A stretch of DNA of 64,000 nt from an uncultured Clostridia bacterium (GTDB lineage: Bacteria; Bacillota; Clostridia; Christensenellales; Borkfalkiaceae), in contig CANRCK010000003.1 of the NCBI GenBank assembly GCA_947629095.1, positions 1-64,000 of the forward strand. Direction: 5' to 3'. The position numbers and the translations under genes are program-made. A model generated the notes under the pieces. It ran no database searches. It had not been told where the DNA came from and saw nothing but the letters and a program-made list of their open reading frames with translations. Shown here piece after piece: positions 1 through 7,186 of this stretch; the stretch's first letter is position 1; every line of letters starts with the position of its first letter.

Positions 1-30
1 TCGCCCATGTTTTAATAAAACTACGCATAA

Positions 31-66
31 AATAAACAGCTGCGGAATTTTCCTCAGCCGTTTATT
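31..66 (-). terminator. Hairpin after the XRE regulator
   Basis: Inverted repeat of about 17 bases (AATAAACAGCTGCGGAA against its near-complement) with a two-base loop, lying 20 bases beyond the stop of the regulator. Read on the minus strand it could end that transcript. Its arms carry two mismatches and the following T run is short. Confidence 0.55.
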
Positions 67-86
67 TTTATATTCAAAACCATCAT

Positions 87-299
87 TCACACTTCGCTTA
101 AACCAAGCAAAAAATCAGTGGAAACATTAAAAAACCGCGCTATGGCAACAAGCGCGTCATAGTCGGGTTCGCACCTGCCGATTTCCCAAAAACTTATTGT
201 TTGGTTGCAAAAACCAAGCATTTCCCCCAATTTTCTTTGCGACAGCTTTTTTTCAAGCCTAAGTTCTTTAAGTTTGTTACCAAAAATATTGTTTTTCAT
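87..299 (-). CDS. XRE-family helix-turn-helix repressor (small)
   Basis: A 70-residue protein consisting of little more than one Cro/C1-type helix-turn-helix: LKELRLEKKLSQRKLGEMLG, then an NQTISFWEIGRCEP recognition segment, and a C-terminal FFNVSTDFLLGL tail typical of the fold. Such proteins bind short palindromes as dimers. The ATG at 299 is chosen over two upstream TTG codons; no good ribosome-binding site precedes either. It is divergent from the lipoprotein gene at 401, and the gap holds tandem operators overlapping that gene's promoter, so repression of the lipoprotein and perhaps of itself is the likely role (inference). The block is AT-rich compared with the rest of the window, which may mean acquisition. 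Confidence 0.85.
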   Translation of the reverse strand: MKNNIFGNKLKELRLEKKLSQRKLGEMLGFCNQTISFWEIGRCEPDYDALVAIARFFNVSTDFLLGLSEV

Positions 300-321
300 C
301 AACAATAATTTAACTCAATAT

Positions 322-356
322 TCCTACATTTTGTTGACTTCCTACTTTTTGTAGGA
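322..356. promoter_or_regulatory. Tandem operator sites, probably for the XRE regulator
   Basis: Site 2 (340-356) is TCCTACTTTTTGTAGGA, a perfect inverted repeat of TCCTAC around a five-base centre. Site 1 (322-338) is TCCTACATTTTGTTGAC, the same left half with a degenerate right half. The second site fills exactly the 17-bp spacer of the promoter at 334-362 and the first covers its -35 box. Binding would block RNA polymerase. That the neighbouring XRE protein is the ligand is inferred from adjacency. Confidence 0.7.
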
Positions 357-362
357 TATAAT
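334..362 (+). promoter_or_regulatory. SigA-type promoter of the lipoprotein gene
   Basis: TTGACT at 334-339, 17-bp spacer, TATAAT at 357-362. Transcription should start near 369, giving a leader of about 30 bases that contains the AGAGG ribosome-binding site of the gene at 401. Confidence 0.85.
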
Positions 363-400
363 GTCGGTAAATCTAAAATTTTTAGAGGTAAATACTTCAA

Positions 401-1405
401 ATGAAAAACAGTAAAATTATTTTAAGTTTGATTTTTGTGTTTATTTTTATATTTTCCGCGTTTGCATTCACCGCCTGTTCTCCAAACTGCCAAGGCTTGA
501 CTATTCCAAGCAACCAAAGCAGCGGTGGAGGCAGCGCCTCCGGCGGCTCCGATAGCAATGGCGGCGATAACGAACAAAAATATAGTGATATTGTAATCAA
601 ACTTATGACCGACGATTATTATTACAATATTGCTCGAACTATTTTATACGACTCAACAAAAGTAGAAAAAAATATGTTGCCAATTCCTTATAAATTTTTA
701 CGTGAACACGGTCATAACGTGGACGCGTATTTGGAGGGCACACTGAACGTCTTTGCAAGCAGTTATATTTACGACAACGACCATAACCATATCTACGTTT
801 CCGTCAAGGCGGAAAATGTGTCCTACCACGAATACGGCAATTACTACACAAACTATGTTTTAAAATATCCGTTGACAAACCGGGAATATGAAGAATATGT
901 ATATCTTAATAAAGGTATTAATGGAGATGGATATGTTCAAGGTTTGCTATTTATCCAAGAATTAGACAACCAAAAAACACCGGAAATTGTAAATCAAATA
1001 AACATTGCCGTAAAGTCATATGATGATATGATTGAACAATATTCAAGTTCTAAAAATATAAACTTTAACAAATATTACAAAATTGATATGGATATTTACG
1101 TATTTAACAAAAATGAAATTGAAATTTCTGTACGAGCTGCAGATGTTTCAACCAAATATACCACAAAATTCGGCAAAATAAAATTATTACCCTCTATTTT
1201 CGCACAAGTACAAATCTATGATAATAATGTAAATTATCTGGTTGAACCTGCTGAAGTAGATTACGGAAATTTGGAAGAATATCAATCTTCCCTCCAAGAT
1301 ATAACAGCTTTTAGTTATGGGTATAATATTTTAAATGCTTCACCTTATCCTGGGGATTATCCAATTAATAGATGTATTGAACAAAAAAGCAGTTTAAAGT
1401 TTTAA
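401..1405 (+). CDS. Putative lipoprotein of unknown function
   Basis: A 334-residue protein with a classic lipoprotein signal: MKNSK, a hydrophobic stretch, and a lipobox ending at FTAC, so the mature protein would start at the Cys near residue 26 and be anchored outside the membrane. A Gly/Ser/Asn-rich flexible linker follows (about residues 39-58), then a roughly 275-residue domain rich in Tyr, Asn, Asp and beta-prone segments that I do not recognise. The ATG follows an AGAGG site. The gene is AT-rich and has its own promoter with operators facing the XRE gene. No catalytic motif is visible; a surface or substrate-binding role is only a guess. Confidence 0.75.
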   Translation: MKNSKIILSLIFVFIFIFSAFAFTACSPNCQGLTIPSNQSSGGGSASGGSDSNGGDNEQKYSDIVIKLMTDDYYYNIARTILYDSTKVEKNMLPIPYKFLREHGHNVDAYLEGTLNVFASSYIYDNDHNHIYVSVKAENVSYHEYGNYYTNYVLKYPLTNREYEEYVYLNKGINGDGYVQGLLFIQELDNQKTPEIVNQINIAVKSYDDMIEQYSSSKNINFNKYYKIDMDIYVFNKNEIEISVRAADVSTKYTTKFGKIKLLPSIFAQVQIYDNNVNYLVEPAEVDYGNLEEYQSSLQDITAFSYGYNILNASPYPGDYPINRCIEQKSSLKF

Positions 1406-1424
1406 TTTTTCAAAAACAATATAA

Positions 1425-1460
1425 GTGCGAGCGGCGCGCCATTTGGTGCGCCGCTCGCAC
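1425..1460 (+). terminator. Strong hairpin after the lipoprotein gene
   Basis: GTGCGAGCGGCGCGCC pairs with GGTGCGCCGCTCGCAC around a four-base ATTT loop, 20 bases after the stop codon, followed by a short TATTATTAA tract. Confidence 0.75.
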
Positions 1461-1541
1461 TATTATTAACACCCCACATAGGTCCCCCCTAAAAGGAGCA
1501 GTCCAAAAAAGGCTCCCCAAAAGGGCAGCCAAAGAAAAAAG

Positions 1542-1589
1542 GCTCCCCTTAGCAAGGGGAGCTGTCTGCGTAGCAGACTGAGGGGATTG
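1542..1589. repeat. Intergenic double-hairpin repeat, copy 1 (type A)
   Basis: GCTCCCCTT-AGC-AAGGGGAGC forms one hairpin, GTCTGC-GTA-GCAGAC a second, followed by TGAGGGGATTG. The same skeleton with different loop and second-stem sequences occurs at 56482-56531. Compensatory change in the second stem (GTCTGC/GCAGAC here, GTCATT/AATGAC there) argues that structure is conserved. A decayed partial copy lies just upstream around 1490-1530. Confidence 0.8.
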
Positions 1590-1590
1590 T

Positions 1591-1734
1591 TACGGCGCAA
1601 GCAGGCTACGCTTTTGCGCCGCAAGATACAATTTGCAAATCCTTTTGTCTGAGCTGAGGTGAATTTGCATCATTATATATTGGTGCGCCCTTAATTATGG
1701 CGCAGAGGGACGAGCGCGGATTTCTAAAAACAGC
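1591..1734. repeat. Intergenic repeat, copy 1 (type B)
   Basis: About 140 bp resembling 3600-3731. The best-kept core, 1653-1690, differs from 3660-3697 at one of 38 positions; flanks share GGCGCAAGC, GGCTACGC and a GAGGGACGAGCG/GAGGAGCGGAG-like end. The copy lies about 155 bp beyond the tpiA stop, on its far side. No open reading frame or transposase is associated. Confidence 0.75.
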
Positions 1735-1844
1735 ACAGTGCGCTGTTTTGCCGCGCGAGATGAGTGAGCGCATACGTCCCGCGCGAACGGTGACCGAACA
1801 CGGCGTTGTTCCTTACGCCGTGTGAGAAGCAGAGCCGCCAAAAA

Positions 1845-1888
1845 TCACGAAAAATTGCAGGGCGCGCAACCGCCCGAAATTTTCGTGA
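1845..1888 (-). terminator. tpiA terminator
   Basis: TCACGAAAA (1845-1853) pairs with TTTTCGTGA (1880-1888), with an inner GGGCG/CGCCC stem, directly after the tpiA stop. On the minus strand it is followed by a run of five T. Confidence 0.75.
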
Positions 1889-1889
1889 A

Positions 1890-2636
1890 TTACTTATCAT
1901 AATTTACAATCGTTGCAAAATCAAGTTTAAGCGAAGCGCCGCCTATAAGTCCGCCGTCAATGTCGGGCTGAGCCATAAGCCCCTTGCAGTTTTTGGCGTT
2001 CATGGAGCCGCCGTATTGAATAATCACCTTTTCAGCACACTTGGGGCAGAACAGCTCGCCTATTTTCTTTCTTATATGCGCAATCGTCTCCTGCGCCTGT
2101 TCATCAGTTGCCGTTTTGCCCGTGCCTATCGCCCATACCGGCTCGTATGCAATAACAACCTTTGTTATATCTTCAATGCCGCCCAAGCCTACGGAAAGCT
2201 GCCTGTCCAGCACCGCCTCGGTTTTTCCGGCCTCGCGCTCTGCAAGCATCTCGCCCACGCACATAATGGGTGTAAGCCCCGCCTTTAAGGCGGCGTGCAG
2301 GCGCATATTCACGCTCTCGTCCGTCTCGCCGAAGTATTGCCGCCTTTCGCTGTGACCTATAATCACGTATTCCACGCCGTACTCTTTAAGCATCTCGGCG
2401 GAAATCTCGCCCGTGTACGCGCCCGAGGGCGCCCAGTGTACGTTTTCCGCGCCTATTTTTATATTGCTGCCCGCCGCGGCTTTCACCATTTCGGGGATAA
2501 GAATGGCGGGAACGCACAACGCCACGTCGCAGTTAGCGTCCTTTACCAGCGGCTTCAAGTCCTCGATAAGTTTTGCGCCGCTCGCCGCCGTCATATTCAT
2601 TTTCCAGTTTCCCGCAATAAAGGGTTTTCTGCTCAT
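1890..2636 (-). CDS. tpiA: Triosephosphate isomerase
   Basis: Interconverts dihydroxyacetone phosphate and glyceraldehyde 3-phosphate in glycolysis (cytosol). The 248-residue length is normal for the family. Visible catalytic residues: GNWKMN with Lys12, the electrophilic His95 in IIGHSERR, and the base Glu165 in AYEPVWAIGTG; phosphate-binding glycines follow near the C-terminus (YGGSMN, GGLIGGASL). The start follows a GGAGAG site. It is transcribed from its own promoter with a terminator behind it, and pgk lies upstream on the same strand, separated by an unrelated lipoprotein gene, so the two glycolytic genes are near but not in a tight operon. Confidence 0.98.
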   Translation of the reverse strand: MSRKPFIAGNWKMNMTAASGAKLIEDLKPLVKDANCDVALCVPAILIPEMVKAAAGSNIKIGAENVHWAPSGAYTGEISAEMLKEYGVEYVIIGHSERRQYFGETDESVNMRLHAALKAGLTPIMCVGEMLAEREAGKTEAVLDRQLSVGLGGIEDITKVVIAYEPVWAIGTGKTATDEQAQETIAHIRKKIGELFCPKCAEKVIIQYGGSMNAKNCKGLMAQPDIDGGLIGGASLKLDFATIVNYDK

Positions 2637-2666
2637 AATACTCTCCTGAATGATTTTTTCCGAAAC

Positions 2667-2695
2667 ATTATATCACACCGCTCCGCCAAATGCAA
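2667..2695 (-). promoter_or_regulatory. tpiA promoter
   Basis: On the minus strand: TTGCAT, 17-bp spacer, TATAAT, with TGA directly before the -10 (extended -10). The leader of about 25 bases contains the GGAGAG site. Confidence 0.8.
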
Positions 2696-2806
2696 TCGCT
2701 CCGCTCTAAAAATTATTTAAATGTTTTTGGGCGGACCGAGCGTTACAACCTCAACCTGCGTTAGCCATACATTCCGCTGAGCGCTACAACCCGTTTCAAC
2801 AAACAA

Positions 2807-2836
2807 GCGGCGGGCGCGAAAATTCGCGCCCGCCGC
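2807..2836 (-). terminator. GC-rich hairpin after the lipoprotein gene
   Basis: A near-perfect palindrome built on GCGGCGGGCGCGAA and its complement, 69 bases past the lipoprotein stop. The T run behind it on the minus strand is interrupted (TTGTTTGTTG), so termination strength is uncertain. Confidence 0.55.
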
Positions 2837-2904
2837 CGAAAACTTCATAAAATTTGCACCGAGCCCTCGGCTTTCCATAAGTTAAGCGGGGGACCGTCAC
2901 CGAA

Positions 2905-3549
2905 TTAGTCGCACACGTAAGCGCCGCCGTATTCGTGATTTCTTCCCTTGTTTTCAACATCGTAATAAAGTTCAAAAACAATTTTATGCAGACCCTGTTC
3001 GTTTGCGTCGTTGTCCATATACATATACAGACATTTGGCATTAATCATATATTTGCCGCCAAACCTCTCGGAATAGTTTTCTAATCCGTCATAAGTATAA
3101 TAAAACTTGTAACCGGTATGATCAAAATAGGTCTGTGCAGAGGGCGTTTTATAATCTTTTAAATTGTCTGATAAAGCCACCCGTTGATAATCTATATGGT
3201 CCCAGTAATCGCCCGCATTTCCCGTGTCAATAAAATAGGCGATGGTATAATTTCTTGACTTAAATTCTTCAAATACGTTTTCCGTGTAATTTTCAAAGAC
3301 GGCAGGGTCGGCAATATATGCGGAATAGCGGTAAGCGTAGGTTACGCGCTCCACTATAGTCTGCTCTTCGTCTACGGCTCCTGAGGGTTTTTCAAGCCAA
3401 CCAAGCCCGTATTCGGCTAAATTTTCCCCGTCGAAAAAATTGCCCGTTATCGTTTTTTTGGGTATAGAAATAGAATTGTGCAAACAGCCGCCCAACAGCA
3501 ACGAACAGCTTAAAGCGCAAAAAACTGCGCCGCAAACAATTTTTTTCAT
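2905..3549 (-). CDS. Putative lipoprotein of unknown function
   Basis: A 214-residue protein with a signal peptide MKKIVCGAVF.., a hydrophobic core and a lipobox LLGGC (Cys about residue 22), so probably tethered to the outer membrane face. The mature part is rich in Tyr, Asp and Asn and alternates short beta-like and polar segments; no known domain is recognised. A GGGAAATC sequence precedes the ATG. It sits between tpiA and pgk on the same strand, bounded by hairpins on both sides, so it is probably independently transcribed or read at low level from upstream. It does not resemble the lipoprotein at 401 beyond the signal. Confidence 0.7.
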   Translation of the reverse strand: MKKIVCGAVFCALSCSLLLGGCLHNSISIPKKTITGNFFDGENLAEYGLGWLEKPSGAVDEEQTIVERVTYAYRYSAYIADPAVFENYTENVFEEFKSRNYTIAYFIDTGNAGDYWDHIDYQRVALSDNLKDYKTPSAQTYFDHTGYKFYYTYDGLENYSERFGGKYMINAKCLYMYMDNDANEQGLHKIVFELYYDVENKGRNHEYGGAYVCD

Positions 3550-3599
3550 ATTGATTTCCCTATAACCGACTTATATGTTGCAAACCTTTCAAAATAATC

Positions 3600-3731
3600 T
3601 ACGGCGCAAGCTGGCTACGCCTGCGCCCGCGCACTCAATTTGCGCATACCTGCGCCTCAGCTGAGGTGAATTTGCACCATTATATATTGGTGCGCCCCTA
3701 ATAATGGTGCAAAGAGGAGCGGAGCTCCTAA
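3600..3731. repeat. Intergenic repeat, copy 2 (type B)
   Basis: Second copy of the element at 1591-1734. Here the inverted repeat GCACCATTAT ... ATAATGGTGC (3674-3710) is perfect, giving a hairpin that is degenerate in the other copy. It lies just beyond the pgk terminator. Confidence 0.75.
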
Positions 3732-3734
3732 AAC

Positions 3735-3776
3735 TCACGAAAAAACAGACATCGTCGAATGTCTGTTTTATCGTGA
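3735..3776 (-). terminator. pgk terminator
   Basis: AAAACAGACAT pairs with ATGTCTGTTTT around a six-base loop, extended by an outer TCACGA/TCGTGA pair. On the minus strand the stem runs into TTTTTT. Confidence 0.85.
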
Positions 3777-3778
3777 AA

Positions 3779-5089
3779 TCATTTTCTCTCATTCAGGCAC
3801 GCGATACCGGGAAGCACCTTGCCCTCGAACAGTTCAAGGGAAGCGCCGCCGCCGGTGGAGATATGCGTAACTTTATCCGCAAAGCCGAGCTGTTGTATAG
3901 CTGCCGCGGAGTCGCCGCCGCCGATAATGGTGGTGCACTTGCCGTAAACGTCTGCAAGCGCCTGTGCAACGGCAATGGTGCCCTTTGCAAGTATGGGGTT
4001 TTCAAATACGCCCATAGGTCCGTTCCACACAACCGACTTTGCGTTTGCAATCTTGCTTGCATAGAGGGCGCGGGTCTTTTCGCCTATATCCATACCCATC
4101 TTGTCTGCGGGGATTTTGTCGCTGTCAACCGTTTCAACCTCTATGGGTGCGTCAATGGGCTCGGGGAAGGAGGAAGTAACAACCGTATCAACGGGCAAAA
4201 CAAGCTCTTTGCCGAGTTTTTCCGCCTTTTCAATCATTTCCTTGCAGTAATCTATTTTTTCCTCGTCCAAAAGCGAAGTACCGATTTCATAGCCCTTTGC
4301 TTTGAGGAAGGTATATGCCATGCCGCCGCCTATAATAAGCGTATCGCATTTTTCAAGGAGATTTGAAATCGCATTCAGCTTATCCGCAACCTTTGCGCCG
4401 CCCAAAATACCCACGAACGGGCGCTTGGGGTTCTCCAAAGTGTCTGCCATAACGGTAAGCTCTTTTTCGATGAGGAATCCGCAAACGGCGGTCTTTATAA
4501 TGCCGTATTCAACAATAGCGGCGGTGGAGGCGTGGGAGCGGTGAGCCGTTCCGAACGCGTCGTTAACATAGATATCCGCGTCGTGGGCAAGCGCCTTGCA
4601 GAATCCTTCGTCTCTCTTTTCCTCTTCCCAGTGGAAACGGAGATTTTCCAAAAGAACGGCTTCCCCGTCCTTGAGCGCGTCGCGTTTAGCGGTTGCGTCG
4701 GGACCTATAACGTCGTTGGCAAATACCACTTTGCCGCCCAAAAGCTCATTGAGTCTCTTTGCAACGGGTGCAAGGGTCAACTTCTTGGGTTCGTCCTTTT
4801 TGGCTTTTTCAATAATAGCCTCGGCGGTAGTTTCGCCCTTTTCAACCTTGGCTTTATCCTTTTTATTTAATTTAACTTCGGCCGAATATATGGAGTGGGG
4901 CTTACCCATATGCGAACACAGGGTAACGCGCGCGCCTGCGTCAAGCAAATACTTAATAGTGGGCAGCGCGCCTATAATTCTGTTTTCGTCGGTAATAACG
5001 CCGTCCTTCATGGGTACGTTAAAATCGCAGCGCACCAAAACTTTTTTGCCTTTAAGGTCCTTTAAATCCTTTACGGACATCTTGTTCAT
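3779..5089 (-). CDS. pgk: Phosphoglycerate kinase with an internal insertion
   Basis: Transfers phosphate from 1,3-bisphosphoglycerate to ADP in glycolysis. The family signature VRCDFNVP (residues 19-26) and the nucleotide-binding glycine motif GGGDSAAA near the C-terminus are present. At 436 residues it is about 40 longer than usual: a Lys/Glu-rich insertion (about residues 66-102) interrupts the N-domain right after the substrate-binding SHMGKP segment. That segment has His60 but Lys63 where many family members have Arg. The start has an AAGGAG site. It has its own promoter and terminator; tyrA is divergent upstream. Confidence 0.97.
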   Translation of the reverse strand: MNKMSVKDLKDLKGKKVLVRCDFNVPMKDGVITDENRIIGALPTIKYLLDAGARVTLCSHMGKPHSIYSAEVKLNKKDKAKVEKGETTAEAIIEKAKKDEPKKLTLAPVAKRLNELLGGKVVFANDVIGPDATAKRDALKDGEAVLLENLRFHWEEEKRDEGFCKALAHDADIYVNDAFGTAHRSHASTAAIVEYGIIKTAVCGFLIEKELTVMADTLENPKRPFVGILGGAKVADKLNAISNLLEKCDTLIIGGGMAYTFLKAKGYEIGTSLLDEEKIDYCKEMIEKAEKLGKELVLPVDTVVTSSFPEPIDAPIEVETVDSDKIPADKMGMDIGEKTRALYASKIANAKSVVWNGPMGVFENPILAKGTIAVAQALADVYGKCTTIIGGGDSAAAIQQLGFADKVTHISTGGGASLELFEGKVLPGIACLNERK

Positions 5090-5122
5090 AACAAAAAACT
5101 CCTTAAATTTTCATTCGTGATA

Positions 5123-5151
5123 ATTATAGATAAAAAAATATCAAAAGTCAA
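5123..5151 (-). promoter_or_regulatory. pgk promoter
   Basis: On the minus strand: TTGACT, 17-bp spacer, TATAAT. The leader is about 27 bases and carries the AAGGAG ribosome-binding site. Confidence 0.88.
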
Positions 5152-5230
5152 ACAAATCAAATAAAAATGTAGCGTATAAGTGCCTTCGCGCAAAATTTCC
5201 CCGCAAGAGTCATTTTTATTTTAAAAATTA

Positions 5231-5259
5231 TTGAGTTTTGCCGCCCCTTATGTTATAAT
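5231..5259 (+). promoter_or_regulatory. Promoter of the tyrA-to-yhbY gene run
   Basis: TTGAGT, 17-bp spacer, TATAAT preceded by TGT (extended -10). It would drive tyrA and probably the tightly packed genes that follow to about 10063. Confidence 0.85.
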
Positions 5260-5290
5260 TTTGTAAAGAAATGATTGTCGGAGAATATAA

Positions 5291-6145
5291 ATGGATATTT
5301 GCGTTGCGGGTCTTGGATTAATAGGCGGGTCTATGTGCATGGCTTTAAAGCGTGCCGGGCTGCACGTTTGGGGCTGGAACCGTTCCCCCAAAATCACCGA
5401 TTACGCCCTTCGCAACGGCATTATAGACGGTTCCGCGCGCGACTTCGCCGCGTTCGACGTGGTTTTTGTTGCCCTTCCGCCGGAAGCCACCGTGGAGTTT
5501 ATCAACGCGCACGCCTTCAAAAACGGCGCAATAGTTGCCGATATCTGCGGCGTAAAGGGCTGGATAGAGGAGCAAATCCATAAAGTCCCCCGCAACTTCC
5601 GCTATGTCGGCTGCCATCCCATGGCAGGCAAGGAGGTTTCCACAATCTATAACGCCTGTGCGGATCTATTCGACAACGCCAATATGATTATAACCTATTG
5701 CGGCAGCACCGACCAAAGCGCCGTAGATGTTATCTTCGGGCTTACCCAAAAGATGGGCTTTGCAAGGGTAGTGGAGTGCACGGCAGATACGCACGATAAA
5801 AAAATAGCCTACACTTCCCAGCTTGCCCATATAGTTTCCAACGCCTACGTAAAGAACGGCGAGCTCGACGGCTGTATAGGTTTTACGGGCGGCAGCTTTC
5901 AGGATATGACCAGAATAGCCGGCGTTGACGAGCGCGTTTGGTCGTCGCTCTATCTCAAAAACGCCGCCAACCTCTCTGACGATATATCCGCGCTCATAGA
6001 TTCTTTAAGCGAGCTTCGCCGTGCAATCGACGGCGGCGACAAGGCGCGCCTCGAAGAAGTTTTAAGGGAGGGCAGGGTCCTCTTCGAGTCCAGGCGCGAC
6101 GAGCGTGCGCTTTGGGGCGATATAGTCGTAACGGACCTTAAATAA
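5291..6145 (+). CDS. tyrA: Prephenate dehydrogenase
   Basis: Oxidatively decarboxylates prephenate to 4-hydroxyphenylpyruvate with NAD(P)+ for tyrosine synthesis. The N-terminal Rossmann motif GLGLIGGS (residues 7-14) binds the dinucleotide; the family motif GCHPMAGKE lies near residue 112, and a helical C-terminal domain completes the 284 residues. No ACT or chorismate mutase domain is attached. The ATG has a GGAG site eight bases upstream. It is the first gene of a long plus-strand run; aroA, another aromatic pathway gene, is far away at 38 kb. Confidence 0.93.
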   Translation: MDICVAGLGLIGGSMCMALKRAGLHVWGWNRSPKITDYALRNGIIDGSARDFAAFDVVFVALPPEATVEFINAHAFKNGAIVADICGVKGWIEEQIHKVPRNFRYVGCHPMAGKEVSTIYNACADLFDNANMIITYCGSTDQSAVDVIFGLTQKMGFARVVECTADTHDKKIAYTSQLAHIVSNAYVKNGELDGCIGFTGGSFQDMTRIAGVDERVWSSLYLKNAANLSDDISALIDSLSELRRAIDGGDKARLEEVLREGRVLFESRRDERALWGDIVVTDLK

Positions 6146-6164
6146 CCCGCATAAAGGCTTAATT

Positions 6165-6542
6165 ATGAATTGCAAAGTTACCATATACGGCTCCCGGGAC
6201 GCGGACGCGGTCTTTTCCGACGGCGAACTTGTTTTCGACGGGCGGGGCTTCGAGCTGAAATATAAAATAGGGGAGGACAGGTGCTGCCTGTCGTACTCGG
6301 GCGGAACGGTTACCCAAAGCCGCCGCGGCAACGTTAACACGGATATAACCTTCGCACGGGGCAAAAATACAATATGTATGCTGCTTTCCGGCGAACTCAC
6401 GGGCGGCGTGCCCGTAAAAACCGAATTTCTTTCCGTCGTTCAGAGCGACGGCGGCGTAGAAGTATATATAGATTATTATTTGGGCGGCGCAAGAATAAAT
6501 TTGAATCTTTCCGCCGTAATATCCCCAAAGGAGACAAAATGA
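6165..6542 (+). CDS. DUF1934 family beta-barrel protein
   Basis: A 125-residue protein resembling the DUF1934/YwiB family (small calycin-like barrel) in length and in its pattern of alternating strands, including LKYKIGEDRCCLSYSGG and a Val-rich C-terminal strand IYIDYYLGG. No catalytic role is known for the family. An AAAGG site precedes the ATG. Its stop overlaps the start of the next gene by four bases (ATGA), so translation is probably coupled. The family assignment rests on resemblance by eye. Confidence 0.6.
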   Translation: MNCKVTIYGSRDADAVFSDGELVFDGRGFELKYKIGEDRCCLSYSGGTVTQSRRGNVNTDITFARGKNTICMLLSGELTGGVPVKTEFLSVVQSDGGVEVYIDYYLGGARINLNLSAVISPKETK

Positions 6543-7183
6543 AAATCCGTTATCTCGGTCATTCCTCGTTCAAGCTCACCTCCGCGGCGGGAGTTTCGGT
6601 CGTCACCGACCCGTACGCTCCCGAAGTGGGCTTTGCAATGTCCTGCGTCACGGCGGACGTCGTAACCGTTTCGCACCACCATTTCGACCACGACTGCACA
6701 GGCGCCGTCGGCGGCAATCCCCGCATAATAGACAAAGCCGTAACCTGCAATGCGGAGGGAATAGAAATAAGCGCCGTAAATAGCTTTCACGACGGCGTTC
6801 ACGGCAAAAAGCGGGGGGAAAACATAATTTTCAAATTCCGCGTCGACGGCATAGACGTATGCCATCTCGGCGACTTGGGCGAAGCGTGTTCCGCCGACCT
6901 TATCGCAAATATCTCCCCCGTGGACGTCCTTATGATTCCCGTCGGCGGCAACTATACCATAGACGCGGCAACGGCTAAGGAGTACGTGGAAAGGCTCAAC
7001 CCGGGCGTCGTAATACCGATGCACTACCGCGCGGAAGGCTGCAAAGTGGATATCGAAGGCATACGCCCTTTTTTAAATTTATTCGATAAAAGCCTTGTGT
7101 CCCAAGACGGTTCCTGCGAAATCGAACTCACACCGGGCGACCTTTGCGGCAAAATGCGTATAATAGTTTTAAGGAGGGCATAA
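6539..7183 (+). CDS. Metallo-beta-lactamase-fold hydrolase (UlaG/UPF0173-like)
   Basis: A 214-residue metal-dependent hydrolase. The start MKIRYLGHSSFKL and the metal motif SHHHFDHDC are typical of the small UPF0173/UlaG-like branch of the fold; further metal ligands are seen in HLGDLGE and in IPMHYR near the C-terminus. The substrate is unknown. The ATG at 6539, inside the preceding stop and behind AAAGGAGA, is preferred to a longer in-frame reading from 6374 that would overlap the DUF1934 gene. Confidence 0.88.
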   Translation: MKIRYLGHSSFKLTSAAGVSVVTDPYAPEVGFAMSCVTADVVTVSHHHFDHDCTGAVGGNPRIIDKAVTCNAEGIEISAVNSFHDGVHGKKRGENIIFKFRVDGIDVCHLGDLGEACSADLIANISPVDVLMIPVGGNYTIDAATAKEYVERLNPGVVIPMHYRAEGCKVDIEGIRPFLNLFDKSLVSQDGSCEIELTPGDLCGKMRIIVLRRA

Positions 7184-7186
7184 ACC

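Larger units (their letters stand above)
1461..1844. other. Gene-free stretch made of repeats
   Basis: This interval between two convergent genes holds no credible gene. It contains a degenerate and a full copy of a GGCTCCCC-type double-hairpin repeat (to 1589), then a longer element (1591-1734) that recurs after pgk. The remaining ~110 bases, to the tpiA terminator, are GC-rich and show no recognised signal. Reading frames crossing it have no ribosome-binding site or family resemblance. Confidence 0.6.

Noticed and set aside
1806-2720. Long plus-strand frames opposite tpiA
   Set aside because: They lie antisense to a certain gene, have no ribosome-binding sites and show no family resemblance; they are mirror frames produced by codon bias.
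2737-2793. GAGCG[TC]TACAACC direct repeat upstream of tpiA
   Set aside because: Only two short copies, outside the tpiA promoter, with no symmetry; too little to call a regulatory site.
6374-6538. Longer start for the metallo-beta-lactamase-fold protein
   Set aside because: The added 55 residues are basic, unrelated to the fold and overlap the DUF1934 gene; ATG 6539 has AAAGGAGA before it.
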